This document shows positions 7,509 through 15,781 of a stretch of DNA of 43,443 nt, piece after piece. The position numbers were made by a program, and so were the translations under genes. Below the pieces are notes generated by a model that was given only the letters and a program-made list of their open reading frames with translations, did no database searches and was not told where the DNA came from. Position 1 is the first letter of the stretch. Each line of letters begins with the position of its first letter. This DNA comes from JADDRA01 sp051005375 (GTDB taxonomy: Bacteria; Actinomycetota; Acidimicrobiia; Acidimicrobiales; CADCSY01), in contig JBPCJK010000062.1 in NCBI GenBank assembly GCA_051005375.1, positions 1 through 43,443 on the forward strand. Direction: 5' to 3'.

Positions 7509-8318
7509 ATGCACAAGGCTTATAAGGGCGCGCTGGTCGGTGCCGCCGTCGGTGCCGCGCTGGCCGGGGCGCAGTCGCGTCGCGCCGGCGCGGGGAGCGA
7601 CAAGGCGGGGATGCAGGTGCTCAAGGGTGCTGCCGGGGGAGCGGCGCTGGGCGGGACGTGCGGTTGGGTCTGGGAGCGGCGGGAGCGGCGGGAGCGGGCT
7701 CGAGCGGCGCGTGCGGTCTCGGCCGGGCTCCGACGCCCCCTCGCCGGTGTGAGCGCGCTGGCCGACAACGCCCGGCCCGCCCTCCAGCGGGCCGCCGACG
7801 TGGCTGCTCGCCGGGCCGCCGACGCCGCCGACGCCGCCCGGCCCCACCTGGTGGCGGTGGCAGGGTCGGCTCGCGAGGGCGCGGTGTGGACGGCGGAGTC
7901 GGCCCGTGAGGGAGTGCAGCGGGCCGCCGACGTGGCTGCTCGCCGGGCCGCCGACGCCGCGGACGCCGCCCGGCCTCATCTCACTGCCGCAGCGGAGTCG
8001 GCTCGGGAGCGGGCCACCGAAGCCGCCGACGCTGCCTGGCCCCACCTCAGCACTGCTGTCGAATCGGCCCGTGAGGGCGCGCAGCGCGCCGCTGACTCGG
8101 CCCGGCCTCACCTGGCGGCCGTGGCGGGAACTGCCCGGGAACAGGCGACCAGGGCGGCCGACGCCGCTTGCCCCCACGTCGTCGCAGCTGCGGGGACCGC
8201 CCGGGAGCAGGCCCGCCGAGCGGCGGGAGCGGCCCTTCCCCGGGTCGAGGCCATGACCGAGCCGGTGCGGCGGGCGGTACGGGAAGGCCACGAGGTCCCG
8301 GTCCTCGTGAGCCTGTAG
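7509..8318 (+). CDS. Gly-zipper protein with sixteen 11-residue amphipathic repeats
   Basis: This 269-residue protein is not assigned to a known family. Residues 1-22 (MHKAYKGALVGAAVGAALAG) form a Gly/Ala-zipper membrane-insertion segment. A second such segment lies around residues 34-50 and an RRERRERARAARA basic patch follows. Residues 84-259 can be cut into 16 units of 11. Six of the double units are 22-mers of the type AADxAxPHLxxxAxSAREx, each with a Pro at the same place. Such 11/22-residue periodicity is typical of lipid-surface helices (apolipoprotein A, LEA, synuclein types). A good AGAGGAG Shine-Dalgarno precedes the ATG. It occupies the place of valS between clpX and folC. Confidence 0.8.
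   Translation: MHKAYKGALVGAAVGAALAGAQSRRAGAGSDKAGMQVLKGAAGGAALGGTCGWVWERRERRERARAARAVSAGLRRPLAGVSALADNARPALQRAADVAARRAADAADAARPHLVAVAGSAREGAVWTAESAREGVQRAADVAARRAADAADAARPHLTAAAESARERATEAADAAWPHLSTAVESAREGAQRAADSARPHLAAVAGTAREQATRAADAACPHVVAAAGTAREQARRAAGAALPRVEAMTEPVRRAVREGHEVPVLVSL
7785..7975 (+). repeat. Internal direct repeat in the 11-residue-repeat gene
   Basis: A stretch of about 59 bases at 7785-7843 recurs at 7917-7975 with one mismatch. The offset is 132 bases, or six 22-base units (44 codons). The near identity indicates recent duplication or gene conversion within the repeat tract. Confidence 0.8.
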
Positions 8319-8413
8319 CCGCGCCACAACTCCCGTCCCGGCGTCGGCCTTTGGCACCCCGATCGGGTGGCGCTGCCAGCACCCCTGGTCGGGAGTGGTC
8401 CTACCTCGACGCC

Positions 8414-9682
8414 ATGGCCTACCTCGACGGCCACGTCGACCTCGAGGCCCTGGCCGCCGGACGGTTCGAAGCACCCTCCCTGGAGCGCATGGCGACGTTG
8501 TCGGCGCTCATGGCCGATCCCCAGCACGCCCAGCCGGTGGTCCACATCACCGGGACCAACGGCAAGGGGTCGACGGCGAGGATGGTCACCGCCATCCTCG
8601 CCGCCCACGGCCTCACCGTGGGCACATACACCAGCCCCGACCTGGTCCGCGTCAACGAGCGGTTGTCCCGCAACGGCCAGCCCATCGACGACGCTGAGCT
8701 CACTGAGGCGGTCGCCGGCGTGGCCCAGGTGGAGGCGCTGTCCGGCACCCACCTCTCCCGCTTCGAGATCCTCACCCTGGCCGCCTTACGCTGGTTCGCT
8801 GACGCCGCCGTTGACGCGGCCGTGGTGGAGGTGGGAATGGGCGGCCGCTGGGATGCGACCAACGTGGTCGACGCCGCGGTGGCTGTGGTCACCAACGTCG
8901 GCCTCGACCACACCGGTGTCCTCGGTCCTACCCGGGCCGACATCGCCGCTGAGAAGGCGGGCATCGTCAAGCCGGGCTGCACCCTCGTGCTGGGCGAGAC
9001 CGACCCCGAGTTGGCCCGGATCTTCGAAGGCGCCGGCCCGGCGGCCGTCTGGCGGCGCCACGAGGACTTCGACTGCGTCGCCAACGAACTGGCGGTGGGG
9101 GGCCGGCTCATCGACCTCCGGACCCCCGGCCGGACCTACGAGGACATCTTCCTGCCCCTACACGGCGCCCACCAGGGTGAAAACGCCGCCGCCGCCGCCG
9201 CCGCCGCCGCGGCTTTCTTCGCCCGTCCGGTAGCCGACGACGTCCTGCGGGAGGCCTTGGCCTCGGTGACGGCGCCCGGGCGCTTCGAGATCGTGGGTCG
9301 CCATCCTCTGGTCGTGCTCGACGGCGCCCACAACCCCGACGGCTGCCGGGCGGCGGCGATCACCCTCGATGACTTCGCTCCCGGAGGCGAGCGGATCCTG
9401 GTCGTGGGGGCGAACCGAGGCCGCTCCGTCGAGGAGATGCTCGATGCCCTCGGCGCCGGCCAGGCCCGCCTGGTGGTTGCCTGCGCCGCCGACTGGGCCC
9501 AGGCGGTGCCGGCCGAGGAGATCGCCACCACGGCCCGGGCGATCGGGGCCGAGGTCGAGGTGGTGCCGGCGGTGGTCGACGCCCTAGAGCGGGCCCTGGC
9601 CGTCGCCTCGGCGGACGATGTCGTGCTGGTCACCGGCTCGCTCTACGTGGTCGGCGCCGCCCGTGCCGCCCTCGTTGGCTGA
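8414..9682 (+). CDS. folC: Bifunctional folylpolyglutamate/dihydrofolate synthase
   Basis: This Mur-ligase-family enzyme adds glutamate to folates. The ATP-binding loop is GTNGKGS, the Mg/substrate motif is EVGMGGRWDATN, and the C-terminal domain has DGAHNPDG. Length from ATG 8414 is 422 residues. Typical family similarity begins a few residues upstream (WSYLDAMAYLDGHV), but no normal start codon exists there before the preceding gene, so the start is slightly uncertain. A run of about nine Ala codons (GCC repeats, 9185-9213) is prone to slippage. No obvious promoter was found. Confidence 0.93.
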   Translation: MAYLDGHVDLEALAAGRFEAPSLERMATLSALMADPQHAQPVVHITGTNGKGSTARMVTAILAAHGLTVGTYTSPDLVRVNERLSRNGQPIDDAELTEAVAGVAQVEALSGTHLSRFEILTLAALRWFADAAVDAAVVEVGMGGRWDATNVVDAAVAVVTNVGLDHTGVLGPTRADIAAEKAGIVKPGCTLVLGETDPELARIFEGAGPAAVWRRHEDFDCVANELAVGGRLIDLRTPGRTYEDIFLPLHGAHQGENAAAAAAAAAAFFARPVADDVLREALASVTAPGRFEIVGRHPLVVLDGAHNPDGCRAAAITLDDFAPGGERILVVGANRGRSVEEMLDALGAGQARLVVACAADWAQAVPAEEIATTARAIGAEVEVVPAVVDALERALAVASADDVVLVTGSLYVVGAARAALVG

Positions 9683-9748
9683 GGCCCACCCCACCCCTCT
9701 TGTCCACGTGGGCTGACGGTGTGGAGGGTGTGGTGCGGAGGGGCTGGC

Positions 9749-9754
9749 TAACCT
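9749..9754 (+). promoter_or_regulatory. -10 box TAACCT of ndk
   Basis: TAACCT is followed by 9 bases and then the ATG of ndk at 9764. No Shine-Dalgarno is present; leaderless candidate. Confidence 0.5.
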
Positions 9755-9763
9755 GTCCCGGCT

Positions 9764-10177
9764 ATGGCCCGCACCCTGGTGATCTGCAAACCCGATGCCG
9801 TGGAGCGGGGGTTGGCCGGAGAGATCCTCGGTCGGCTGGAGCGCAAGGGGCTTGTCCTGGTCGCCGCCGAGCTCCGCGCCATCAGCGACGACGTTGCCCG
9901 TCGCCACTACGCCGAGCACGAGGGCAAGCCCTTCTTCGCCGACCTGGTGGCCTTCATCACCCGCACCCCAGCCCTTCTCCTGGTGGTCGAAGGGCCAGGA
10001 GAGGAGACCTGGAGGGTGGTGCGAACCCTCATGGGCCCCACGGACCCGGCCCAGGCGCCACCGGGGACCATCCGGGGTGACCTCGGGCTCCGGCTCACGG
10101 AGAACCTGGTCCACGGCTCCGATGCGCCTGAGTCGGCGGCCCGGGAGATCGAACTATTCTTCCCCGGGCTGGGCTGA
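9764..10177 (+). CDS. ndk: Nucleoside diphosphate kinase
   Basis: This 137-residue enzyme equilibrates NTP and dNTP pools through a phospho-histidine. The N-terminal TLVICKPDAVERGLAGEI and the active-site NLVHGSDAPESAAREI with H117 are diagnostic, and the length is that of the family. It follows folC in the usual actinobacterial order and appears to have its own promoter. Confidence 0.97.
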   Translation: MARTLVICKPDAVERGLAGEILGRLERKGLVLVAAELRAISDDVARRHYAEHEGKPFFADLVAFITRTPALLLVVEGPGEETWRVVRTLMGPTDPAQAPPGTIRGDLGLRLTENLVHGSDAPESAAREIELFFPGLG

Positions 10178-10178
10178 G

Positions 10179-10191
10179 CCGCCCACGGCGG
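10179..10191 (+). terminator. Small GC hairpin after ndk
   Basis: CCGCC-CAC-GGCGG directly follows the ndk stop codon. There is no T tract, so it is a weak terminator candidate at best. Confidence 0.3.
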
Positions 10192-10216
10192 GGAACCATC
10201 CCAATCGGCCCTAGGC

Positions 10217-10246
10217 TTGTGGCTGCCGGCGGCTGGCCCCTACTCT
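10217..10246 (+). promoter_or_regulatory. Promoter of the mre/rod operon
   Basis: TTGTGG (10217-10222) and TACTCT (10241-10246) are separated by 18 bases, about 37 bases upstream of the mreB ATG. Unlike most units here this one would have a leader carrying a Shine-Dalgarno sequence. Confidence 0.4.
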
Positions 10247-10282
10247 GGCCCTGTCGCCCTCCCGGCTCGGAGGCTTGTTCGC

Positions 10283-11320
10283 ATGTCCGACAACATCTTC
10301 TCCAACGTCATGGGTCGCGACATGGCGGTCGACTTGGGAACGGCCAATACCCTCGTCTACGTCCGCGGCCGCGGCATCGTCCTCAACGAGCCTTCCGTGG
10401 TCGCCATCAACATCAAGGACGGTCGCCCGGTGGCGGTGGGCACCGAGGCCAAGCGCATGCTCGGGCGCACGCCGGCCCACATCCAGGCCATCCGCCCCCT
10501 CAAGGACGGCGTCATAGCTGACTTCGAGATCTGCGAGAAGATGCTGCGCTACTTCATCCACAAGGTGCACCAGCGCCGGTGGGTCAAGCCCCGCATGGTC
10601 ATCTGTGTGCCCTCGGGGATCACCGGGGTCGAGCAGCGGGCGGTGCAGGAGGCGGCCGAGTTCGCCGGCGCCCGCAAGCCCGCCTACATCATCGAAGAGC
10701 CCATGGCCGCCGCCATCGGCGCCGGGCTGCCGGTCCAGGAGCCGACGGGCAACATGATCGTCGACATCGGGGGCGGGACCACCGAGGTGGCGGTCATCTC
10801 CCTCGGCGGCATAGTGGCCAGCCAGTCGGTGCGGGTCGGCGGCGACGAGCTCGACGACGCCATCCTCCAGTTCATCAAGAAGGAGTACAGCGTCGCTCTC
10901 GGCGAGCGCACGGCCGAGGAGGTCAAGATCACGCTCGGCTCGGCCTGGCCCCTCGAGGAAGAGCTGACCGCCGAGATCCGGGGCCGCGACCTCGTGACCG
11001 GCCTGCCCAAGACCATCCTCACCTCCACCCAGGAGATCCGGGAGGCGCTGGAGGAGCCGGTGTCGTCGATGGTCGACGCCGTCAAGGTCACCCTCGACAA
11101 GACCCCGCCGGAACTTGCCGCCGACATCATGGAGCGGGGCATCGTCATCACCGGCGGCGGGGCGTTGCTGTTGGGCCTGAGCGAACGGCTCCAGGCCGAG
11201 ACGGGCATGCCCATAACGGTGGCTCCCAACCCCCTGCAGTCCGTGGCCATGGGCTCGGGCCAGTCTCTGGAGGAGTTCGAGGCGCTCAAGGGCGTCCTCT
11301 TTTCATCGAGCCAACACTGA
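10283..11320 (+). CDS. mreB: Rod-shape-determining actin homologue MreB
   Basis: MreB filaments position the elongation machinery under the membrane. The 345-residue protein has phosphate-1 motif AVDLGTANTLVYV, phosphate-2 motif NMIVDIGGGTTEVAV and the adenosine motif GIVITGGGALL. Start ATG 10283 is chosen because GGAGG lies 9 bases upstream and MSDNIFSNVMGRDMAVDLG matches family N-termini. It heads mreB-mreC-mreD-mrdA-rodA. MreB is absent from some actinobacterial groups with tip growth, so this species is probably a laterally elongating rod. Confidence 0.97.
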   Translation: MSDNIFSNVMGRDMAVDLGTANTLVYVRGRGIVLNEPSVVAINIKDGRPVAVGTEAKRMLGRTPAHIQAIRPLKDGVIADFEICEKMLRYFIHKVHQRRWVKPRMVICVPSGITGVEQRAVQEAAEFAGARKPAYIIEEPMAAAIGAGLPVQEPTGNMIVDIGGGTTEVAVISLGGIVASQSVRVGGDELDDAILQFIKKEYSVALGERTAEEVKITLGSAWPLEEELTAEIRGRDLVTGLPKTILTSTQEIREALEEPVSSMVDAVKVTLDKTPPELAADIMERGIVITGGGALLLGLSERLQAETGMPITVAPNPLQSVAMGSGQSLEEFEALKGVLFSSSQH

Positions 11321-11334
11321 CGGCGGTCTGAGCT

Positions 11335-12180
11335 GTGGCTCTCTCCCGGCGCGGCGGCCGTTCCCGTCTCACCTTGGTGTTCCTGATCCTGACGTCGATC
11401 ACCGTGATCACCCTCGACTTCAGGGGCGGCGGCACCGGGTTGATCGGCTCGGTACGCGACGGCGCCGCCGACGCTCTGTCGCCGGTGCGTTCGGCGGCGG
11501 CAGCGGTCCTCTCGCCCGTGGGCGACGCCCTGGCCGGGATCACCGACTACGGTGACCTCGAGGGCGAGAACGCTCGCCTCCGGGCCCAGATCGCCGATCT
11601 GCAGGGCAACGACCTGCGGGGCGAGGACGCCGAGGCGGAGCTGTCCGACGCCCTCGGCCTGCTCGGCCTCGACTTCGCCGGCGACATCCCTCGGGTGGGC
11701 GCCAGGGTCGTGTCCACCCCCGTGTCCAACTTCGAGCAGACCATAGAGCTCGACCAGGGCGCCGACGACGGCATCGCCGTCGACATGCCGGTGGTCTCCG
11801 GTGACGGTCTGGTGGGCAGGGTCGTGCACGTCTCGGGGAAGCGCTCGGTGGTGCGCCTGGTGACCGACGGCGCCTCGGCCGTCGGCGTGCGCCTGTCGAG
11901 GTCGGGGGAGGTGGCCGTGGCCCAGGGCGAAGGACCGGCCAAGCCGCTCTCGCTCGACTTCGTCGATGCCGGTGTCGACGTGGCGCCCCTCGAGCTGGTG
12001 GTCACCAGTGGCCTGGACGAGAGCGTATTCCCGCCGGGCATCCCCGTGGGCCGGGTGCGCAAGGCCACCGGTGGATCAGGCCAGTTCCAGCAGCAGGTGG
12101 AGGTCCACCCCGTCGCCGACCTTGCCCGGCTGCGCCTGGTGAGCGTCCTGCAGACCTCTCCTGTCGTACTCGGCCGGTGA
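11335..12180 (+). CDS. mreC: Rod-shape-determining protein MreC
   Basis: This 281-residue protein starts with GTG. A single N-terminal membrane anchor (about residues 11-28) is followed by a coiled coil (DLEGENARLRAQIADLQG) and the periplasmic-type MreC beta domain (RVVSTPVSNFEQTIELDQGA; VVSGDGLVGRVVHV). It links MreB with PBP2 and RodA. Its stop codon overlaps mreD as GTGA. Confidence 0.95.
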   Translation: MALSRRGGRSRLTLVFLILTSITVITLDFRGGGTGLIGSVRDGAADALSPVRSAAAAVLSPVGDALAGITDYGDLEGENARLRAQIADLQGNDLRGEDAEAELSDALGLLGLDFAGDIPRVGARVVSTPVSNFEQTIELDQGADDGIAVDMPVVSGDGLVGRVVHVSGKRSVVRLVTDGASAVGVRLSRSGEVAVAQGEGPAKPLSLDFVDAGVDVAPLELVVTSGLDESVFPPGIPVGRVRKATGGSGQFQQQVEVHPVADLARLRLVSVLQTSPVVLGR

Positions 12181-12683
12181 CGACCGCCACTCGCTTGCCG
12201 CCGGTGCTGCTCCTGGCGGTGGTCCTGCACACTGCGGTCCTGCCGGAACTGCGAGTCTTCGGTGTGGCCGCCGATCTGCTCCTGTTGGTGGGCATCGTCG
12301 CCGGGATCGCCAGTGGGGCCGACCGGGGCGCCGCCGTCGGATTCGTCGCCGGGCTGCTCGCCGACTGCTTCCTCCAGACCCCGTTCGGGCTTTCGGCCCT
12401 GGCCTACAGCCTGGTCGGCTACGGCGTGGGCGCCTTCCAGTCGACCATCCTGCACACCGGCCGCTGGATCCCGGTCCTCACCGCCATGGTGGCCAGCGCC
12501 CTCGGAGTGTTGACCTTCGCCGCCATCGGCTCGGTGCTGGGCCAGGACCAACTCGTCTCCGCCCGCCTGGCGACGGTGGCGGGCGTGGTGGCGGTGTTCA
12601 ACGGCCTGTTGTGCTGGCCGGTGCTGCGGGTGATGCGGTGGGCCATCGCCCCCAGCCTCGTGGCTCGCACCGCCCTGCGATGA
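12177..12683 (+). CDS. mreD: Rod-shape-determining protein MreD
   Basis: This 168-residue integral membrane protein has about five hydrophobic segments (for example LPPVLLLAVVLHTAVLPEL and AAVGFVAGLLADCFLQTPFG). The motif GLLADCFLQTPFGLSALAY is typical of MreD. It starts at GTG 12177, coupled to mreC by a 4-base overlap. Confidence 0.93.
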   Translation: MTTATRLPPVLLLAVVLHTAVLPELRVFGVAADLLLLVGIVAGIASGADRGAAVGFVAGLLADCFLQTPFGLSALAYSLVGYGVGAFQSTILHTGRWIPVLTAMVASALGVLTFAAIGSVLGQDQLVSARLATVAGVVAVFNGLLCWPVLRVMRWAIAPSLVARTALR

Positions 12684-12714
12684 CTGCTGCGAACCGCCGA
12701 GCGGTGGGCCGACC

Positions 12715-14619
12715 ATGACCGCCGACAACTCCCGGCTGCGGCTGGGGATCGTGGCCGTGGTGGCAGTGTCGTTGTTCGCCGCCCTCTTCGCCCGCCTGTG
12801 GTTCCTCCAGGTACTTACCGCCGGGGAGCACGAGCTGGCGGCCGAGCGCAACCAGCAACGGGTCATCCCATTGGCCGCGCCGCGGGGGCGGATCCTCGAT
12901 CGCGACGGGGCGGTCCTGGTCGCCAACCGGGCCTCCAACGTGGTCACCGTCGACCGATCGGCCCTGGCCAGGATGGACAAGGCCGACCGGGACGACCTGG
13001 TCCAGCGCCTGGCCGCCGCCCTCGACAAGCCTCCGTTGATGTTGCTCCAGCGCCTCGACGACCGGAGCCTGGGACCGTTCACCCCGGTACCCGTGGCCGA
13101 GGACGTGCCCGAGGACGTGCTGGTGGAGCTGCGGGAGCGCCAAGCTGAGTTCCCCGGGGTCGAGGCCCGGCAGTTGGCGGTGCGGGCGTACCCGTTCGAC
13201 ACCCTCGCCGCCCACGTCCTCGGCTACGTGGGGGAAATCAACGCCGAGGAGCTCAAGGCCAAGGGCGTCCCCTACCGGCCCGGGTCCCAGATCGGTAAGG
13301 ACGGCATCGAGTCCGCCTTCGAGGCCGATCTTCGGGGCATGGACGGAGAGGTCGTCCTCGAGGTCGACGCAAGGGGCAACCCTGTCCGCCAGATCAGCCG
13401 GCGCGATCCCGTCCAAGGCGACGACGTGGTGCTGTCCATCGACGTGGAGGCCCAGCGCACGGCCGAGGCGGCTCTGGCCCAGGGCATGGACAGGGCGCCG
13501 GGTGACGCCAGCGCCGGGGCTTCGGCGGTGGCCCTCGACGTCAAGGAGGGGACGGTGGCGGCCATGGCGTCGTGGCCCACCTTCTCGCCTGCGGACTTCG
13601 TCTACGGCATCGGCAGCCAGCGCTTCGCCGAGCTCAACGACCCGGCCCAGGGCACCCCCTTCGTCAACCGGGCCGTCCAGGGCCAGTACGCCCCAGGTTC
13701 CACCTGGAAGCTGGTGACGGCCATGGCCGGCCTGGAGTCGGGGCTCATCACCCCCGAGACGGTGGTCAACGACACCGGCACCTACGTCATCCCCAACTGC
13801 TCCCGCGGCTGCGGGAGGCGAAACGCCGGCGGCGCCGCCTACGGCCCGGTGGCCCTCAGCCGGGCCCTCACCGTGTCCAGCGACGTGTTCTTCTACTCAA
13901 TGGGCGCCGACCTGTGGGACCGCCGAGAGCAGTTCGGGGAAACCGCCATCCAGGACAAGGCGTCCGACCTGGGTTTTGGGACCAAGACGGGTGTGGGTCT
14001 GCCCTCCGAGGCCGCCGGCCGGCTGTCCACCCCTGGGTCACGAGCGCAGCTCAACCAGCAGAACCCGGTGGCCTTCCCCGAGGGGACGTGGCGGGTGGGC
14101 GACAACGTCAACCTGGCCATCGGCCAGGGGGAGCTCACCGTGACCCCGGTCCAGCTGGCCAACGCCTACGCCACCTTCGCCACCGGGGGCACCCGCTACC
14201 AGCCCAACCTGGCCCTGAGGGTCCAGCGCCAGGACGGGACCCTGGTCCGGGTGATCGCCCCCCGCATCGCCGCCCACACGGAGATCCCCGCCGAGGTGCG
14301 CTCGCCCATCCTCACCGGCCTGGTCGGAGTCACCCAGGACCCCAAGGGCACCGCCTTCAACGCCTTCGAGGGCTTCCCCCAGGCCCTGTACCCGGTGGCC
14401 GGCAAGACCGGCACGGCCCAGGTCAGCGGAGGCAAGCGGGACACCGCCCTGTTCGCCGCCATCGCCCCTGCCTACGACCCCCGCTACGCCGTGGCCGTGG
14501 TCATGGAGCAGGGGGGCTTCGGCGCCACCTCCGCCGCCCCGGTCGCCCGCCGGCTCCTCGGTACCCTCTCCGGCGTGGAGCAGCCCACCCCGGTCCAGTT
14601 GGCGGCGGGGAGGGACTAG
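12715..14619 (+). CDS. mrdA: Penicillin-binding protein 2, elongasome transpeptidase
   Basis: This 634-residue class B PBP cross-links new peptidoglycan together with RodA. An N-terminal anchor (about 10-28) precedes the pedestal domain (PRGRILDRDGAVLVANRAS). The transpeptidase motifs are SxxK at S329-T-W-K332, an SxN-type motif seen as S388-S-D390, and K564-T-G. SSD in place of SSN at the second motif is seen in PBP2 relatives. It lies between mreD and rodA. Confidence 0.96.
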   Translation: MTADNSRLRLGIVAVVAVSLFAALFARLWFLQVLTAGEHELAAERNQQRVIPLAAPRGRILDRDGAVLVANRASNVVTVDRSALARMDKADRDDLVQRLAAALDKPPLMLLQRLDDRSLGPFTPVPVAEDVPEDVLVELRERQAEFPGVEARQLAVRAYPFDTLAAHVLGYVGEINAEELKAKGVPYRPGSQIGKDGIESAFEADLRGMDGEVVLEVDARGNPVRQISRRDPVQGDDVVLSIDVEAQRTAEAALAQGMDRAPGDASAGASAVALDVKEGTVAAMASWPTFSPADFVYGIGSQRFAELNDPAQGTPFVNRAVQGQYAPGSTWKLVTAMAGLESGLITPETVVNDTGTYVIPNCSRGCGRRNAGGAAYGPVALSRALTVSSDVFFYSMGADLWDRREQFGETAIQDKASDLGFGTKTGVGLPSEAAGRLSTPGSRAQLNQQNPVAFPEGTWRVGDNVNLAIGQGELTVTPVQLANAYATFATGGTRYQPNLALRVQRQDGTLVRVIAPRIAAHTEIPAEVRSPILTGLVGVTQDPKGTAFNAFEGFPQALYPVAGKTGTAQVSGGKRDTALFAAIAPAYDPRYAVAVVMEQGGFGATSAAPVARRLLGTLSGVEQPTPVQLAAGRD

Positions 14620-14623
14620 GGCA

Positions 14624-15781
14624 ATGACCACCACCGTGCTTCCCCGGGGTCTGGGCGACCGCCTGAGGCGGGATCCGGCGGCGCCGTGGCGTCACCTCGA
14701 CTGGCCCCTGGTGGGCGCCACCCTGGCCGTGGCCGGGCTGAGCTGCTTGATGGTCTTCTCCGCCACCCGGATGAGCATGGCCGACGCCGGCCTCGACCCT
14801 TACACTTACCTGAAGCGCCAGGCGACCTTCGTCGGCATCGGGTTGGTGGTGATGGCGGTGGTGGTGGCCATCGACTACCGCAGCTTCCGGGACTTCGGGC
14901 CGCTCGGCTACCTCACCTGCCTGGTGCTGCTGGTGCTGGTGATCTCGCCACTCGGCACCGTGGTCAACGGCTCCAAGTCGTGGTTCTCCATAGGGTCGTT
15001 CCAGCTCCAGCCGGCAGAGTTCACCAAGTTGGTGGTCATCGTGGTGATGGCCACGTGCTGCTCGTCGGTACGCGGCCACCTCGACCGCCGCCGCTTAGGC
15101 ATCTGCATGGCGGTGGCAGGCGTGCCCGCCGGCCTGGTCCTGCTCCAACCCGACCTGGGCAGCATGCTGGTGTTGGTCACCATCGGCCTGGGCGTGGTGG
15201 TGGTGGCCGGGGCTCGTCCCAGCCACCTCCTCGTGCTGGTCGCCGTCGGGGTGCTGGCCGTGTTCGCCATGTTCCGTTTCGACAAGGTCGACAGCTACCA
15301 GCGGGACCGGCTCACCGACTTCGCCCGGTCGTCCAGCGACGGCAGCGCCCAGTCGGGCTTCCAGTCGGAACAGGCGGAGACGGCCATCGGCGCCGGAGGC
15401 CTGTTCGGCGCCGGGCTGTACGAGGGCACCCAGACCAAGCTGGGCTTCGTCCCTGAGCAGCAGACCGATTTCATCTTTACCGTGGTGGGGGAGGAGCTCG
15501 GCTTCGCGGGATCAGCGACGCTGCTGGTCCTCTACGGCGTGATCGTGTTCCGGGTGTGGCGGACGGCGCAGCTGGCCAAGGATCTGTTCGGCACGCTGTT
15601 GTGCGTCGGGGTGCTCACCATGGTGCTGTTCCAGGTGTTCGAGAACATGGGCATGAGCATGGGCATCATGCCCATCACCGGCTTACCTCTCCCGCTCATG
15701 TCCTACGGGGGATCCTCGATGCTGACCACCCTTGCCGCCATCGGCCTGGTGCTCAACGTCCACATGCGCCGGTTCAAGTAG
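14624..15781 (+). CDS. rodA: RodA, SEDS peptidoglycan glycosyltransferase
   Basis: This 385-residue polytopic membrane protein polymerises glycan strands with PBP2. It has about ten hydrophobic segments. Family motifs include LQPAEFTKLVVIVVMA, LLQPDLGSMLVLV and the C-terminal MPITGLPLPLMSYGGSSML. The 3' end overlaps the convergent coiled-coil gene by 8 bases. Confidence 0.96.
   Translation: MTTTVLPRGLGDRLRRDPAAPWRHLDWPLVGATLAVAGLSCLMVFSATRMSMADAGLDPYTYLKRQATFVGIGLVVMAVVVAIDYRSFRDFGPLGYLTCLVLLVLVISPLGTVVNGSKSWFSIGSFQLQPAEFTKLVVIVVMATCCSSVRGHLDRRRLGICMAVAGVPAGLVLLQPDLGSMLVLVTIGLGVVVVAGARPSHLLVLVAVGVLAVFAMFRFDKVDSYQRDRLTDFARSSSDGSAQSGFQSEQAETAIGAGGLFGAGLYEGTQTKLGFVPEQQTDFIFTVVGEELGFAGSATLLVLYGVIVFRVWRTAQLAKDLFGTLLCVGVLTMVLFQVFENMGMSMGIMPITGLPLPLMSYGGSSMLTTLAAIGLVLNVHMRRFK

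Noticed and set aside
6141..8474. 777-codon open frame antisense to clpX and the repeat gene
   Set aside because: It is a high-GC shadow: no start context, Pro/Arg/Gly-rich translation, and it mirrors two well-supported plus-strand genes.
9185..9213. GCC-repeat in folC as a phase-variable switch
   Set aside because: The unit is three bases, so length change keeps the frame; it only alters an Ala run.
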